Assembly: GCA_050250815.1 (NCBI GenBank)
Contig: JBFWNY010000016.1
Location: 1 to 64,000 of the forward strand
DNA from: JAEUMD01 sp050250815
Lineage (GTDB): Bacteria > Pseudomonadota > Alphaproteobacteria > Rhizobiales > Hyphomicrobiaceae
Direction of reading: 5' to 3'
Length of the DNA stretch: 64,000 nucleotides
How positions within the stretch are numbered: position 1 is the first letter of the stretch; each line of letters opens with the position of its first letter. Below are positions 23,591-32,601 of the stretch, piece by piece. Under the pieces are notes generated by a model. It had not been told where the DNA came from and searched no databases. It saw only the letters and a program-made list of their open reading frames with translations. Both the position numbers and the translations under genes were made by a program.

Positions 23591-23923
23591 ATGGAAATCG
23601 ACGGACAGGAGATCGAGACGACCGGCACCGGCTATCTCGTCAATCACGAGGATTGGAGCGAGCCGCTTGCCCAGCTGCTTGCGCAGAGCGATGGCATCTC
23701 GCTCGGCGAGCAGCATATGGACGTGATCAACTACCTGCGCGAGGAGTTCTTCAACAACAACGGCACGCAGCCCAACACGCGCACCATCGTCAAGGCGATG
23801 GCCGAGCAGTGGGGGCGCAACGTCGACCAGAAGGAACTCTACGACCTGTTCAACGGCGATCCTTCAAAGATCGCCGGGCGCATCGCGGGCCTCCCCGAGA
23901 GCCGCCGCAAGGGAGGGTACTGA
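23591..23923 (+). CDS. Second cysteine-free DsrC/TusE-family protein (RspA-like)
   Basis: A 110-residue DsrC-family protein, equal in length to true DsrC. N-terminal MEIDGQEIETTGTGYLVNHEDW and the arm PSKIAGRIAGLP align without gaps to DsrC, but the CysB position is Gly96 and the CysA region reads ESRRKGGY, so both redox cysteines are missing. No cysteine occurs anywhere. The sequence is clearly different from the RspA-like protein at 1651-2025. Family knowledge: cysteine-less homologues are suspected regulators. It follows cysG by 67 bases, with a strong GGAGAGGAGA site. It may bind DsrAB or other DsrC partners in competition with DsrC; inferred. Confidence 0.87.
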   Translation: MEIDGQEIETTGTGYLVNHEDWSEPLAQLLAQSDGISLGEQHMDVINYLREEFFNNNGTQPNTRTIVKAMAEQWGRNVDQKELYDLFNGDPSKIAGRIAGLPESRRKGGY

Positions 23924-24256
23924 CAGCGCAGCCCGGGGTGACGTTGATGTTAGACCCGCGCCCCGCCAACATAAAAAGAATCAGCAGCCGGCCGGCTCGT
24001 TGCGAGCCGCGCCGGCTGTGCGCTTTGGGACGACCGCTCCGCCGCTCGCTGCGGGGGTGATGGTCGGGGGGCGTGGCCCGAAATATGAACGACGCTGGCT
24101 GCATGGCTGCCGGCCGTTTCGGGAAGGGCGTGAGGCTGGTGCAGGCCGGTACGTCTCTCTATATAGGACCTGCGACCGAAAGGCGCAGATCGCGCACCGC
24201 CGCCCGGTCCTCGACACGACTTCGGTCGCAAGCACGCCCGCGAAGGAACAGAAGAC
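23924..24256. other. Intergenic region before the RND pump genes
   Basis: 333 bases without a supported gene. Holds the hairpin at 23986-24017 and, near 24165, a TATATAGG stretch that may be part of the promoter of the pump operon. Short open frames here lack ribosome sites and family likeness. Confidence 0.5.
23986..24017 (+). terminator. Strong hairpin after the cysG/DsrC-like operon
   Basis: AGCCGGC-CGGCTCG and CGAGCCG-(C)-GCCGGCT pair over 14 bases with one bulged C and a TTG loop. It lies 62 bases after the stop at 23923. On the plus strand only CTTT follows; on the minus strand a T5 lies seven bases away. It is a likely but imperfect terminator. Confidence 0.5.
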
Positions 24257-25408
24257 ATGAGCATGCCTGCCAGCCCCGTGCGCGCGGCGATCGGGGCAGC
24301 GGTCACGGCGGGTTTGCTCGCCGCCTGCGGTGAGGGTGCGCCGAAGTCCGCGCCGGCCATGCCCCCAGCCTCCGTCGTGGTCAGCCCCGTGCTGCTGAAG
24401 GACCTCAACAACGAGCGCAATTTCACCGGGCGCATCGAGGCGATCGACAAGGTCCAGATTCGTGCCCGTGTGCAGGGCTTCCTCAAGGCACGCCTGTTCG
24501 ACGAGGGCGCCGAGGTCAAACAGGGCGAGATCCTCTACAAAATCGAGCCAGAGCCCTTCGAACTGGCCGTTCAGCAGGCGGAGGCCAACGTCTCCAACGC
24601 CGAGGCGGGTCTGACGCTGGCGCAGCAGAACTCGGCGAGAACCGAGGAGCTTGCCGGACGCGGCACCGCGTCCAAGGCGGCGCTCGACCAGGCGCGTTCC
24701 GCGCTCGCCCAGGCCCAATCGAGCCTGCGCGCGCGGCAGGCGGAACTGCAGACCGCGAAGCTCAACCTCGGTTACACCTCGATCGAGGCTCCCATGGCGG
24801 GCCGGGTGGGGCGCTCGGCCTACTCCGTCGGCAATCTGGTCGGTCCCGACAGCGGTCCGCTGGCACTGCTGGTCGCGCAGGACCCCGTCTACGTCAGCTT
24901 TCCCGTACCCCAATGGCTGCTGATCCAGGTCCGCAAGGCGGGCCGCGGACCCGACAGCGTCTACGTCAAGCTGAAGCTCGCCGACGGCACCGACTACGAG
25001 CAGACCGGCACGATCGAGTTCACCGACGTCCAGGCGACCTCGTCCACCGATTCCATCGTGGTGCGCGCCAAGGTGCCCAATCCAGACCGCCTGCTCGTCG
25101 ACCAGCAGCTCGTCGGCGTTCAGGTCATCCGCAAGCAGGCCGAGCAGAAGCTCGTTGTTTCGCAGTCGGCACTTCTACTCGATCAGCAGGGCCCCTACGT
25201 GCTGGCCGTCGACAAGGACAGCAAGGTGCTCATCAAGCGAATCGAGGTCGGGCCGCAGCGCGGCACCGAGATCGTCGTCAACTCGGGCCTCGGCGCAGGC
25301 GAACGCGTGATTGTAAGCGGGCATCAGAAGGCGCGACCGGGCGCGGTGGTCACGGCGACGGCCGCGGAGCCCGCGGACAAGGCCATCGCCACCGAGAGCA
25401 AGAAGTGA
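24257..25408 (+). CDS. RND efflux periplasmic adaptor lipoprotein (AcrA/MexA family)
   Basis: A 383-residue membrane-fusion protein. The signal ends in a lipobox (LLAACGEG, Cys about residue 24), so it is a lipoprotein of the inner membrane. The lipoyl/hairpin core runs from VQIRARVQGFLKARLFDEG to NLGYTSIEAPMAGRVGRS, followed by beta-barrel and C-terminal domains. Family knowledge: it joins the RND pump to an outer-membrane channel. The permease gene follows after seven bases. No outer-membrane factor gene is adjacent and no local regulator gene is seen. Substrate not predictable. Confidence 0.93.
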   Translation: MSMPASPVRAAIGAAVTAGLLAACGEGAPKSAPAMPPASVVVSPVLLKDLNNERNFTGRIEAIDKVQIRARVQGFLKARLFDEGAEVKQGEILYKIEPEPFELAVQQAEANVSNAEAGLTLAQQNSARTEELAGRGTASKAALDQARSALAQAQSSLRARQAELQTAKLNLGYTSIEAPMAGRVGRSAYSVGNLVGPDSGPLALLVAQDPVYVSFPVPQWLLIQVRKAGRGPDSVYVKLKLADGTDYEQTGTIEFTDVQATSSTDSIVVRAKVPNPDRLLVDQQLVGVQVIRKQAEQKLVVSQSALLLDQQGPYVLAVDKDSKVLIKRIEVGPQRGTEIVVNSGLGAGERVIVSGHQKARPGAVVTATAAEPADKAIATESKK

Positions 25409-25415
25409 TCCGGCG

Positions 25416-28400
25416 ATGATCTTCGACGTCTTCATCCGCCGGCCGCGTCTCGCGATGGTGATCTCGCTCGTCATCACGCTTGCCGGCCTGATTGCGATCT
25501 ATGTCATTCCGGTGGCGCAGTACCCCAACATCGCACCGCCCACTGTGCGCGTCAGCGCGAGCTATGCCGGCGCCGACGCGCGTACGGTGGAAGAAAGCAT
25601 TGCGCAGCCGCTGGAGAACGCGATCAACGGCGTCTCCGGCATGCGCTATATGAAATCGTCGTCCGTCAATGACGGCTCCTACACGCTGAGCGTCAGCTTC
25701 GATCTCACCACCAATCCCGACATCGCGACCGTCAACGTGCAGAACCGCGCCAATCTCGCGGTCGCCAAGCTGCCGCAGGAAGTGCGGACGACGGGGCTGA
25801 CGATCGCCAAGGTTTCGACCGATCTGCTCCAGGTCTTCATGTTCCACTCGGAGGACGCGAGCCACGACCAGCTCTTTTTGTCGAACTTCGTATCGCTCAA
25901 TGTGCTCGATGAGCTGAAGCGCGTACCGGGCGTTGGCGACGCTTCCATCTTCGGCGCGCGCGACTACGCGATGCGCATCTGGATCGACCCGCAGAAGCTC
26001 GCCAACTTCCGCCTGTCTACGGGCGACCTCATCGCAGCGATCCAGTCGCAGAACGTGCAGGCGGCCGCCGGCCGCGTCGGTGCGGCGCCGCTGAGCGACG
26101 ACCAGCGCCTGCAGCTCACCATCTCGACCAAGGGCCGGCTGTCATCTGCCGAGGAGTTCGGCGACATCATTCTGCGTAGCGAGCAGGACGGCTCGTTCGT
26201 GCGTCTGCGCGATGTGGCCCGGGTGGAACTGCAAGCCGCGAGCTTCGACACTGTGGCGCGCTATCGCGGCAACCCCGTCGCCCCCGTCGGCATCTACCTG
26301 TCGCCGGGCGCCAATGCGGTGGCGGTTGCACAGGCCGTGTCCAAGCGGCTCGATGAGCTGAAGGTGCGTTTCCCCAAGGGTGTGGGCTATTCCTACATCT
26401 ACAACACGGCGGCCTTCGTCTCCGCGATGATCGAGAAGGTCATCAGCACGCTGGTGGAAGCCTTCGCGCTGGTCGCTATCGTCGTGTTCTTGTTCCTCGG
26501 GCGGCTGCGGCCGACACTCATCCCGCTGCTCGCCGTACCCGTGGCCGTGATCGGCACGTTCGCCGTCCTGCTCGCGTTCGGCTACTCCGCCAACACGATC
26601 TCGCTGCTGGCGCTGGTGCTCGCCATCGGCATCGTCGTCGATGACGCCATCATCGTGGTGGAGAACGTCGAGCGCGTGATGGAGGATGAACCGCACCTTT
26701 CCCCCGCGGACGCGACGCGCAAGGCCATGAGCGAGATCGCCGGCCCAGTCGTTGCGATCACGCTCGTGCTGCTGTCGGTGTTCGTGCCGATTGCATTCCT
26801 GCCGGGCTCGAGCGGCGTTCTGTTCCGCCAGTTTGCGATTACGATCTCGGCTGCGATGGTGATCTCGGCGATCAACGCGCTCACGCTTTCACCGGCGCTG
26901 TGCACGCTGCTGCTGAAACCCGGTCATGCCACGGGCATCATGCGGCGCATCACCGGTGCGATCAATCGCATCGGCGACGGCTATGCCTTCATCGTCAAGC
27001 GGCTGGTGCGCGTGGCGTTGTTGAGCCTCGTGCTGTTCGGGGTGCTGGCCGCCGCGACGTGGACCATCTTCGGCAAGACACCGTCGGGGTTCCTGCCGGC
27101 CGAGGACAAGGGTTACCTCATCACCGTGTTCAACCTGCCGCCGGGCGCCTCGCTCAATCGCACGAGCGATGCGGGCCGCAAGGCGGAGGAGATCATTATC
27201 AAGGACCCCGCCGTTGACGGCGTCGTCGCTATCATGGGTCTCGACTTCCTGGGCGGCGGCACGTCGCCGAGCGCCGGCGTGATGTTCGTGCGCCTCAAGG
27301 ACTACGACCAGCGCACGGGCCGCGACATGCACGCCTCCGCCGTTGCACAGCGGCTCGCAGGCATGCTGGCGCCGATCCCCGAAGGCTTCTTCCTGCCGCT
27401 CAATCCGCCTGCGATTTCCGGCATCGGTCAGGCGGGTGGATTCGAGTATGCGCTGGAGGCCCTGGAAGGGCAGGAGCCAACCGCGATCGCAGCCGTGATG
27501 CGCGGGCTCATCGTGGCCGCCAACCAGCGGCCGGAACTGACGCGCGTGTTCTCGACCTTCGATGCGTCCACTCCTCAGGTGCGCCTGGAGATCGACCGCG
27601 ACAAGGTGCAGGTGCTGGGTGTCAAGCTGTCGGACCTGTTTGCCGCGCTGCAGGCGACACTCGGCGGCTACTACGTCAACGACTTCAACCTGTTTGGGCG
27701 GACGTGGACGGTGCGCATGTTGGCCGAGCAGCCCTATCGCACGTCGATCGAGTCGATCTACCAGATCCAGATCAAGAACAAGGACGGGGATGTGATCCCG
27801 ATGTCGGCGGTGGCACGCGCCACGCTCGATGCGGGACCGAAGTCGATCGTCCGCTACAACAACTATCGCGCGGTGACGATCAATGGCAGCCCGGCGCCCG
27901 GCAGCGGCGAGGGTGACGCGATCAATGCGATGGAGGCGGTGTCGGGGGCGACGCTGCCCTCCGGCTATGCCTACGAATGGACTGGCGTTGCGCTCGAGCA
28001 GAAGCTGTCGGCGGGGCAGACGCCCATCGTCATCGGCTTCGCGATCGTTTTCGCATTCCTGTTCCTCGTGGCGCTGTACGAGAGCTGGAACGTGCCGATC
28101 CCGGTCCTCATGTCCGTGGTCGTCGCCATCCTGGGTGCGATGGCGTCACTCTATTATTCCCACATGAGCTTCGTACTCTACGCGCAGATCGGCATCGTCG
28201 TGCTGATCGCGCTCGCCGCCAAGAACTCGATCCTGATGACGGAGTTCTCGCTGGCGCGGCGCGCCGAGGGGCAGAGCGTGCTGGAGTCGGCGGTCACGGG
28301 CGCGCATCAGCGCTTCCGGCCCGTCATGATGACGAGCTTCGCCTTCATCGCCGGCCTCGTGCCGCTGGTTCGCGCTCAGGGGCCCGGCGCAGACAGCATG

Positions 28401-28586
28401 TACGCGGTCGGCTTGCCGGTGCTCGCGGGCATGATCGCCGCATCGCTGTTCGGCATCTTCCTGATCCCGATGCTCTACGTCGTGTTCCAGAGTTGGCGCG
28501 AAGGCCACGTCCTGCCGCAGCGGCAACACGACGAAGGCGACGCCGCCGACGCCACGGCCAACGGCTTGTCCGGCGAAGGTGCCTAG
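25416..28586 (+). CDS. RND multidrug efflux permease (AcrB/HAE1 family)
   Basis: A 1056-residue inner-membrane proton antiporter, the usual length of the family. Seen: N-terminal FDVFIRRPRLAMVISLVITL; TM4 with the proton-relay pair DD in IGIVVDDAIIVVENVERVM; the lysine of TM10 in LAAKNSILMTEFSLARR; and the repeat halves each with a large periplasmic loop. Family knowledge: trimer that exports drugs, detergents or other amphiphiles. Paired with the adaptor at 24257. The pump may protect against sulfur or metabolic stress, but nothing in the sequence shows this. Confidence 0.95.
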   Translation: MIFDVFIRRPRLAMVISLVITLAGLIAIYVIPVAQYPNIAPPTVRVSASYAGADARTVEESIAQPLENAINGVSGMRYMKSSSVNDGSYTLSVSFDLTTNPDIATVNVQNRANLAVAKLPQEVRTTGLTIAKVSTDLLQVFMFHSEDASHDQLFLSNFVSLNVLDELKRVPGVGDASIFGARDYAMRIWIDPQKLANFRLSTGDLIAAIQSQNVQAAAGRVGAAPLSDDQRLQLTISTKGRLSSAEEFGDIILRSEQDGSFVRLRDVARVELQAASFDTVARYRGNPVAPVGIYLSPGANAVAVAQAVSKRLDELKVRFPKGVGYSYIYNTAAFVSAMIEKVISTLVEAFALVAIVVFLFLGRLRPTLIPLLAVPVAVIGTFAVLLAFGYSANTISLLALVLAIGIVVDDAIIVVENVERVMEDEPHLSPADATRKAMSEIAGPVVAITLVLLSVFVPIAFLPGSSGVLFRQFAITISAAMVISAINALTLSPALCTLLLKPGHATGIMRRITGAINRIGDGYAFIVKRLVRVALLSLVLFGVLAAATWTIFGKTPSGFLPAEDKGYLITVFNLPPGASLNRTSDAGRKAEEIIIKDPAVDGVVAIMGLDFLGGGTSPSAGVMFVRLKDYDQRTGRDMHASAVAQRLAGMLAPIPEGFFLPLNPPAISGIGQAGGFEYALEALEGQEPTAIAAVMRGLIVAANQRPELTRVFSTFDASTPQVRLEIDRDKVQVLGVKLSDLFAALQATLGGYYVNDFNLFGRTWTVRMLAEQPYRTSIESIYQIQIKNKDGDVIPMSAVARATLDAGPKSIVRYNNYRAVTINGSPAPGSGEGDAINAMEAVSGATLPSGYAYEWTGVALEQKLSAGQTPIVIGFAIVFAFLFLVALYESWNVPIPVLMSVVVAILGAMASLYYSHMSFVLYAQIGIVVLIALAAKNSILMTEFSLARRAEGQSVLESAVTGAHQRFRPVMMTSFAFIAGLVPLVRAQGPGADSMYAVGLPVLAGMIAASLFGIFLIPMLYVVFQSWREGHVLPQRQHDEGDAADATANGLSGEGA

Positions 28587-28634
28587 CGTCGCTTGTCAGT
28601 CAGTCACGTAATGACGCCATTTGCAGGCCGTCAT

Positions 28635-28758
28635 CCTCGGGTTATCCCGAGGACCCAGCGTGCTGCGGGAAGCCGCGCTGTCGACTATTGCTCCGCGGAT
28701 GCCAAAATCGCGGAGGCTTTCCCTCGCAATGGCCTGGGTGGTCGGGACAAGCCCGACC
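28635..28758. repeat. Mosaic of three short palindromes (dispersed intergenic repeat type)
   Basis: Between the RND and leuC stops (28587-28783) lie three perfect inverted repeats: CCTCGGG/CCCGAGG (28635-28652), CTCCGCG/CGCGGAG (28691-28715) and GGTCGGG/CCCGACC (28740-28758). The wording (GTCATCCTCGGG ... GACAAGCCCGACCATGAC) is what I remember of repeats scattered between genes in many alphaproteobacterial genomes. It may also end the two convergent transcripts. Confidence 0.65.
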
Positions 28759-28783
28759 ATGACAACCGTAGAGGGCTTCGCGC

Positions 28784-30205
28784 TCAGGCGGCCGGGTAGC
28801 CGCGCACATCGACGAAATGGCCTTCGAGAGCGGCAACGGCGGCCATCACCGGCGAGAGCAGGTGGGTGCGGCCCTTGTAGCCCTGGCGGCCCTCGAAGTT
28901 GCGGTTCGACGTCGAGGCGCAACGCTGGCCGGGCTTCAGCTGGTCGGGGTTCATGCCCAGACACATCGAGCAGCCCGGCTCGCGCCATTCGAAGCCGGCC
29001 GCCTTGAAGATCTTGTCGAGGCCTTCCGCTTCCGCCTGCGCCTTCACGAGTCCCGATCCGGGCACCACCATCGCATAGGCGAGGCGCGAGGAAATCTTCT
29101 TGCCCTCGACGATCCGGGCGACCGCCCGCAGGTCCTCGATGCGGCCGTTCGTGCATGAGCCGATCCACACCACGTCGAGCGGGATGTCGGTCATTTTCGT
29201 CCCGGGCGTCAGGCCCATGTAGTCGAGTGCACGGGCCATCGAGGCGCGCTTGTTCTCGTTATCGACCTTCGCCGGATCGGGTACGGCACCGGTGATCGCC
29301 ACCACGTCTTCGGGCGAGGTACCCCAGGTGACGATCGGCGGCAGTGCGGCGGCATCGAGCTTGACGATCGTGTCGAAGTGCGCGCCCTCGTCGGTCGTCA
29401 GCGTCTGCCAGTACTTCATCGCCATGTCCCAGGCGGTCCCCTTGGGGGCCTTGGGCTTGCCCTCGATGAAGGCGTAAGTCTTCTCGTCGGGCGCGATCAT
29501 GCCGGCACGCGCGCCGCCCTCGATCGACATGTTGCAGACCGTCATGCGACCTTCCATCGTGAGGTCGCGGATCGCTTCGCCCGCGTATTCGATGACGTGC
29601 CCGGTGCCGCCTGCGGTGCCGATCTCGCCGATGATGGCGAGGATGATGTCCTTGGCGCCTACGCCGGCCGGAGTCTTGCCGTCCACCTGGACGAGCATGT
29701 TCTTGGCCTTTTTCTGAATCAGCGTCTGGGTCGCGAGCACGTGCTCGACCTCGCTCGTGCCGATGCCGTGGGCAAGCGCGCCGAATGCGCCGTGCGTCGA
29801 GGTGTGGCTGTCGCCGCAGACGATGGTCGTTCCGGGCAGCGTGAAGCCCTGCTCCGGGCCGACGACGTGAACGATGCCCTGCCGCTTGTCGAGCTCGTTG
29901 TAGTACTCGATGCCGAAGTCGGCAGCGTTCCTGGCCAGCGTTTCGACCTGCACGCGGCTTTCGACGTCGTCGATGCCGTGGCTGCGGTCAGTGGTCGGTA
30001 CGTTGTGGTCGACGACGGCCAGCGTCTTGCCCGGTGCGCGCACCTTGCGGCCGCTGATGCGCAGCCCCTCGAAGGCCTGCGGGCTCGTCACCTCGTGCAC
30101 CAGATGGCGGTCGATGTAGAGCAGGCAGGTGCCGTCGGGCGAGCGCTCGACGACGTGGTCCTCGAAGATCTTGTCATACAGGGTGGTGCGCGCGGTATCG
30201 GCCAT
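28784..30205 (-). CDS. leuC: 3-isopropylmalate dehydratase large subunit LeuC
   Basis: A 473-residue aconitase-family enzyme of leucine synthesis that isomerises 2- to 3-isopropylmalate with LeuD. [4Fe-4S] ligands are seen in WIGSCTNGRIEDLR and in PGCSMCLGMNPDQL. FVSGDSH-type sequence is present as IVCGDSHTSTHGAFG. ATG 30205 (MADTARTTLYDKIFEDH) is the family start; upstream residues are arginine-rich and not conserved. No leuD is in the window, so the subunits are not adjacent on this side. Confidence 0.96.
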   Translation of the reverse strand: MADTARTTLYDKIFEDHVVERSPDGTCLLYIDRHLVHEVTSPQAFEGLRISGRKVRAPGKTLAVVDHNVPTTDRSHGIDDVESRVQVETLARNAADFGIEYYNELDKRQGIVHVVGPEQGFTLPGTTIVCGDSHTSTHGAFGALAHGIGTSEVEHVLATQTLIQKKAKNMLVQVDGKTPAGVGAKDIILAIIGEIGTAGGTGHVIEYAGEAIRDLTMEGRMTVCNMSIEGGARAGMIAPDEKTYAFIEGKPKAPKGTAWDMAMKYWQTLTTDEGAHFDTIVKLDAAALPPIVTWGTSPEDVVAITGAVPDPAKVDNENKRASMARALDYMGLTPGTKMTDIPLDVVWIGSCTNGRIEDLRAVARIVEGKKISSRLAYAMVVPGSGLVKAQAEAEGLDKIFKAAGFEWREPGCSMCLGMNPDQLKPGQRCASTSNRNFEGRQGYKGRTHLLSPVMAAVAALEGHFVDVRGYPAA

Positions 30206-30427
30206 CGTTCGGGGTCCGGGTTCTGTTCGGATGATCCGGCCTAGATAGCGCCGACAGCTGGCAAGCGCAAACGCCAGGAATGGGCTGCGGGGGGCTGTGC
30301 GGGACACCACTCGTTCCGTATGCGCGGCTGTTCCGGCGGGAACAGCGCCGTGGCGGAGTTAACCCTACTGTCGGAGCGTGACTGAACGGGGTGTGCCAGC
30401 CAGCCGCCCGACCACGGGAGCGCGACG

Positions 30428-30670
30428 ATGAACGGGTTCTACGATGCGATCGAGCAGCCGGAAGCCTACGCCTGGGTGCTCCGCGATGGCGAAATCTACC
30501 TGGCGCTCGAGGACGGCTCCGAAATCGACGCAATCGAGGCTCCCGCAGCCTCCAAGCCCGAGGTCAAGGCCTGCGGCAACCGCTGCAAGCGGGCGACCTG
30601 CGCCGGCAGCTGCAAGTTCGCCGCTTCCGCGCTCGGCGACCTGAGCCTGGCGCTCGGCGTGGTCCGTTGA
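30428..30670 (+). CDS. Mini-protein with RDGEI motif and Cys-rich tail
   Basis: An 80-residue protein. Its N-terminus MNGFYDAIEQPEAYAWVLRD (followed by GEI) shares a DA-x3-PE-x-Y-x-W-x2-RDGEI pattern with the 40-residue protein at 32602-32724. The second half has four cysteines in CGNRCKRATCAGSC, a possible metal site. A GGGAG site lies seven bases before ATG 30428. It stands alone, 222 bases from leuC, and upstream of mbfA with a minus-strand gene between them. Function unknown; metal binding is inferred from the cysteines. Confidence 0.65.
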   Translation: MNGFYDAIEQPEAYAWVLRDGEIYLALEDGSEIDAIEAPAASKPEVKACGNRCKRATCAGSCKFAASALGDLSLALGVVR

Positions 30671-30931
30671 CCCCCACCTCTCCCTCGTTGTGCAACGGCC
30701 GGATCACGTCCGGCCACGAGGCTTCCACGAACGGCGCCGCGGTGCGTGATCGCGAGCCCTCGCCGCGACGGGAGCCGCCGTTTGTACCTCTCCACCATTA
30801 CGATCCAGGGCTATCGCTCCGTCCGGAAGCTGTACCAGCCGGCCTCGCGCGTTTCCTGCGGCCTTCACCAACCCACAGAGGCGGCTTTCACCATCGAGCC
30901 GCGAGGTCCTCGCTTCGTCTGCCCGATCGCC

Positions 30932-31186
30932 TCAATAGAGACGGTCAATGCGGCCGGTGACTGGCGGGGCGGCTTCCTCGATCAATGGCTTGCACGTATC
31001 GTGGACTTGCCGCCGGCAGCGTGCGTCCGGCACATTCTCTGCGACACAGCGGCCCTGGATGCGGACTTTGCAGGCTTCGTAGGCGCTCTCGCCCGGGTGA
31101 ATTTCCGCATCCGCCGGAGCGGCCGCGCCGAGCTGGACGCCCAGGGTGGCGGCAGCGGCGAGTGCTGTTGCGGCTGGACGGATCAT
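30932..31186 (-). CDS. Small secreted cysteine-containing protein
   Basis: An 84-residue protein with a clear signal peptide (MIRPAATALAAAATLGVQLG, cleavage probably after PADA). The mature part of about 56 residues has four cysteines (ACKVRIQGRCV and ARCRRQVHDTC), compatible with two disulfides in the periplasm. No family recognised. It is transcribed away from mbfA and toward the mini-protein gene. An overlapping plus-strand frame lacks any such features, which favours this reading. Confidence 0.6.
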   Translation of the reverse strand: MIRPAATALAAAATLGVQLGAAAPADAEIHPGESAYEACKVRIQGRCVAENVPDARCRRQVHDTCKPLIEEAAPPVTGRIDRLY

Positions 31187-31434
31187 AGCGGCCCTCCGAG
31201 AAAACGCGGACGATACCCGTGTGTCGTTCCGCGTTCCGAAACCGTTCGATTCGTCGCCACGGGTGAAAACCGGTGAAAGGCGTGTGGAAGTAGGCTCTAG
31301 GCTGCGGCCGAATGTCCGGCATTGCTCGTGGGATCACCGCATGGGCACTACTGTGCCGATCACGAAATTGATCGCGATGCGCGGTAGACCGCTGGCCGCG
31401 CGACCGGTGCGATCAAGCAAGAGGGAATGCCAGC

Positions 31435-32430
31435 ATGCTCGCCCGCTTCTCGATACCCGGCTTCGGCCAACGTCGCCGTTTCGATGATCTTTCGGAGAAA
31501 GAGGTTCTCGCGCTGGCGATCTCCTCCGAGGAGGAGGACGGTCAAATCTACGCGGCCTATGCTGCGCGTTTGCGCGAGGACTATCCGGCCTCGGCCGCAG
31601 TGTTCGACGATATGGCGGCGGAAGAGAACCGGCACCGCCGTGCACTCATCGAGCGCTACAAGAAGCGGTTCGGCGACGTGGTCATCCCGGTCCGACGCGA
31701 GCACGTCGCGGGCTATTTCACGCGCCCGGCGGTCTGGCTCGTCGAAAACCTGGGGCTCGAGCGCATCCGAGAGGAAGCCGCCGACATGGAGCGCCGCGCG
31801 AACGAGTTCTACCTCGCCGCTGCGGCCCGGTCGACGGATGCGGATACGCGCAAGCTACTGGGTGATCTGGCCGCCGCCGAAGCCGGCCACGAGCGGGCTT
31901 TCGAGAAGTCCGTGGAGCGCCGTTTGGACGAGGAGTCGCGGTCCGAGGAGGATGCGCAGGCGCACCGCCAGTTCCTGCTGACCTGGGTGCAGCCGGGCCT
32001 TGCCGGCCTGATGGATGGCTCGGTGTCCACGCTGGCCCCGATCTTCGCCACCGCGTTTGCCACGCAGAATACCTGGACGACGTTCCTGGTGGGACTATCG
32101 GCATCCGTCGGCGCCGGCATCTCGATGGGCTTCACCGAGGCCGTCCACGACGACGGCAAGCTGTCGGGCCGTGGTGCGCCCTGGAAGCGGGGCCTCGCTT
32201 CCGGTGTCATGACCGCGATCGGCGGGCTCGGGCACGCGTTACCCTATCTCATTCCGTCGTTCTGGACGGCGACCTTCGTCGCCCTGGCCGTCGTGTTCCT
32301 GGAGTTGTGGGCGATCGTCTGGATCCAGAACCGCTATATGGAGACGCCGTTCCTGCGCGCGACGTTCCAGGTGGTGCTCGGCGGTGCGCTGGTGCTTGCG
32401 GCCGGCATTTTGATCGGCGGCGGGGCATGA
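31435..32430 (+). CDS. mbfA: Membrane-bound ferritin MbfA (erythrin-VIT1 fusion)
   Basis: A 331-residue protein. Residues 1-160: ferritin-like helices with metal-ligand patterns ISSEEEDGQIYAAYA, AEENRHRRALIERY, ADMERRANEFY and AEAGHERAF. Residues about 175-331: VIT1-type membrane domain (MDGSVSTLAPIFATAFA, then several membrane segments). Family knowledge: MbfA exports iron (and/or manganese) in Rhizobiales, supports acid and peroxide tolerance and is controlled by Irr. I saw no clear iron-control (Irr) box in the 248 bases upstream. It is flanked by the two related mini-proteins. Confidence 0.93.
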   Translation: MLARFSIPGFGQRRRFDDLSEKEVLALAISSEEEDGQIYAAYAARLREDYPASAAVFDDMAAEENRHRRALIERYKKRFGDVVIPVRREHVAGYFTRPAVWLVENLGLERIREEAADMERRANEFYLAAAARSTDADTRKLLGDLAAAEAGHERAFEKSVERRLDEESRSEEDAQAHRQFLLTWVQPGLAGLMDGSVSTLAPIFATAFATQNTWTTFLVGLSASVGAGISMGFTEAVHDDGKLSGRGAPWKRGLASGVMTAIGGLGHALPYLIPSFWTATFVALAVVFLELWAIVWIQNRYMETPFLRATFQVVLGGALVLAAGILIGGGA

Positions 32431-32601
32431 GGCGCGACAGGCCCCGTCCTTTGAACCAGCTTTGCGCCGAGTGCAACTAACGATGGCGCCCGGAGTTCCT
32501 CCCGGAACAGGCAACGCTGGCAGGAGGCGTTAACTATAACTTGCCGGACATCACGGAAGATGAGCCGGCCTCCTCCGCCCCCCCGCGTAAGGATCTTAAT
32601 T

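Noticed and set aside
24000..24260. Short plus-strand frames between the DsrC-like gene and the RND adaptor
   Set aside because: No ribosome site, Arg/Gly-rich, no motif; overlaps the hairpin region.
23981..24913. A 310-codon minus-strand open frame
   Set aside because: Overlaps the RND adaptor, which has a lipobox and family motifs; the antisense product has none.
30746..31276. A 176-codon plus-strand open frame
   Set aside because: The opposite strand encodes a protein with a clean signal peptide and paired cysteines (30932-31186); both are unlikely to be real.
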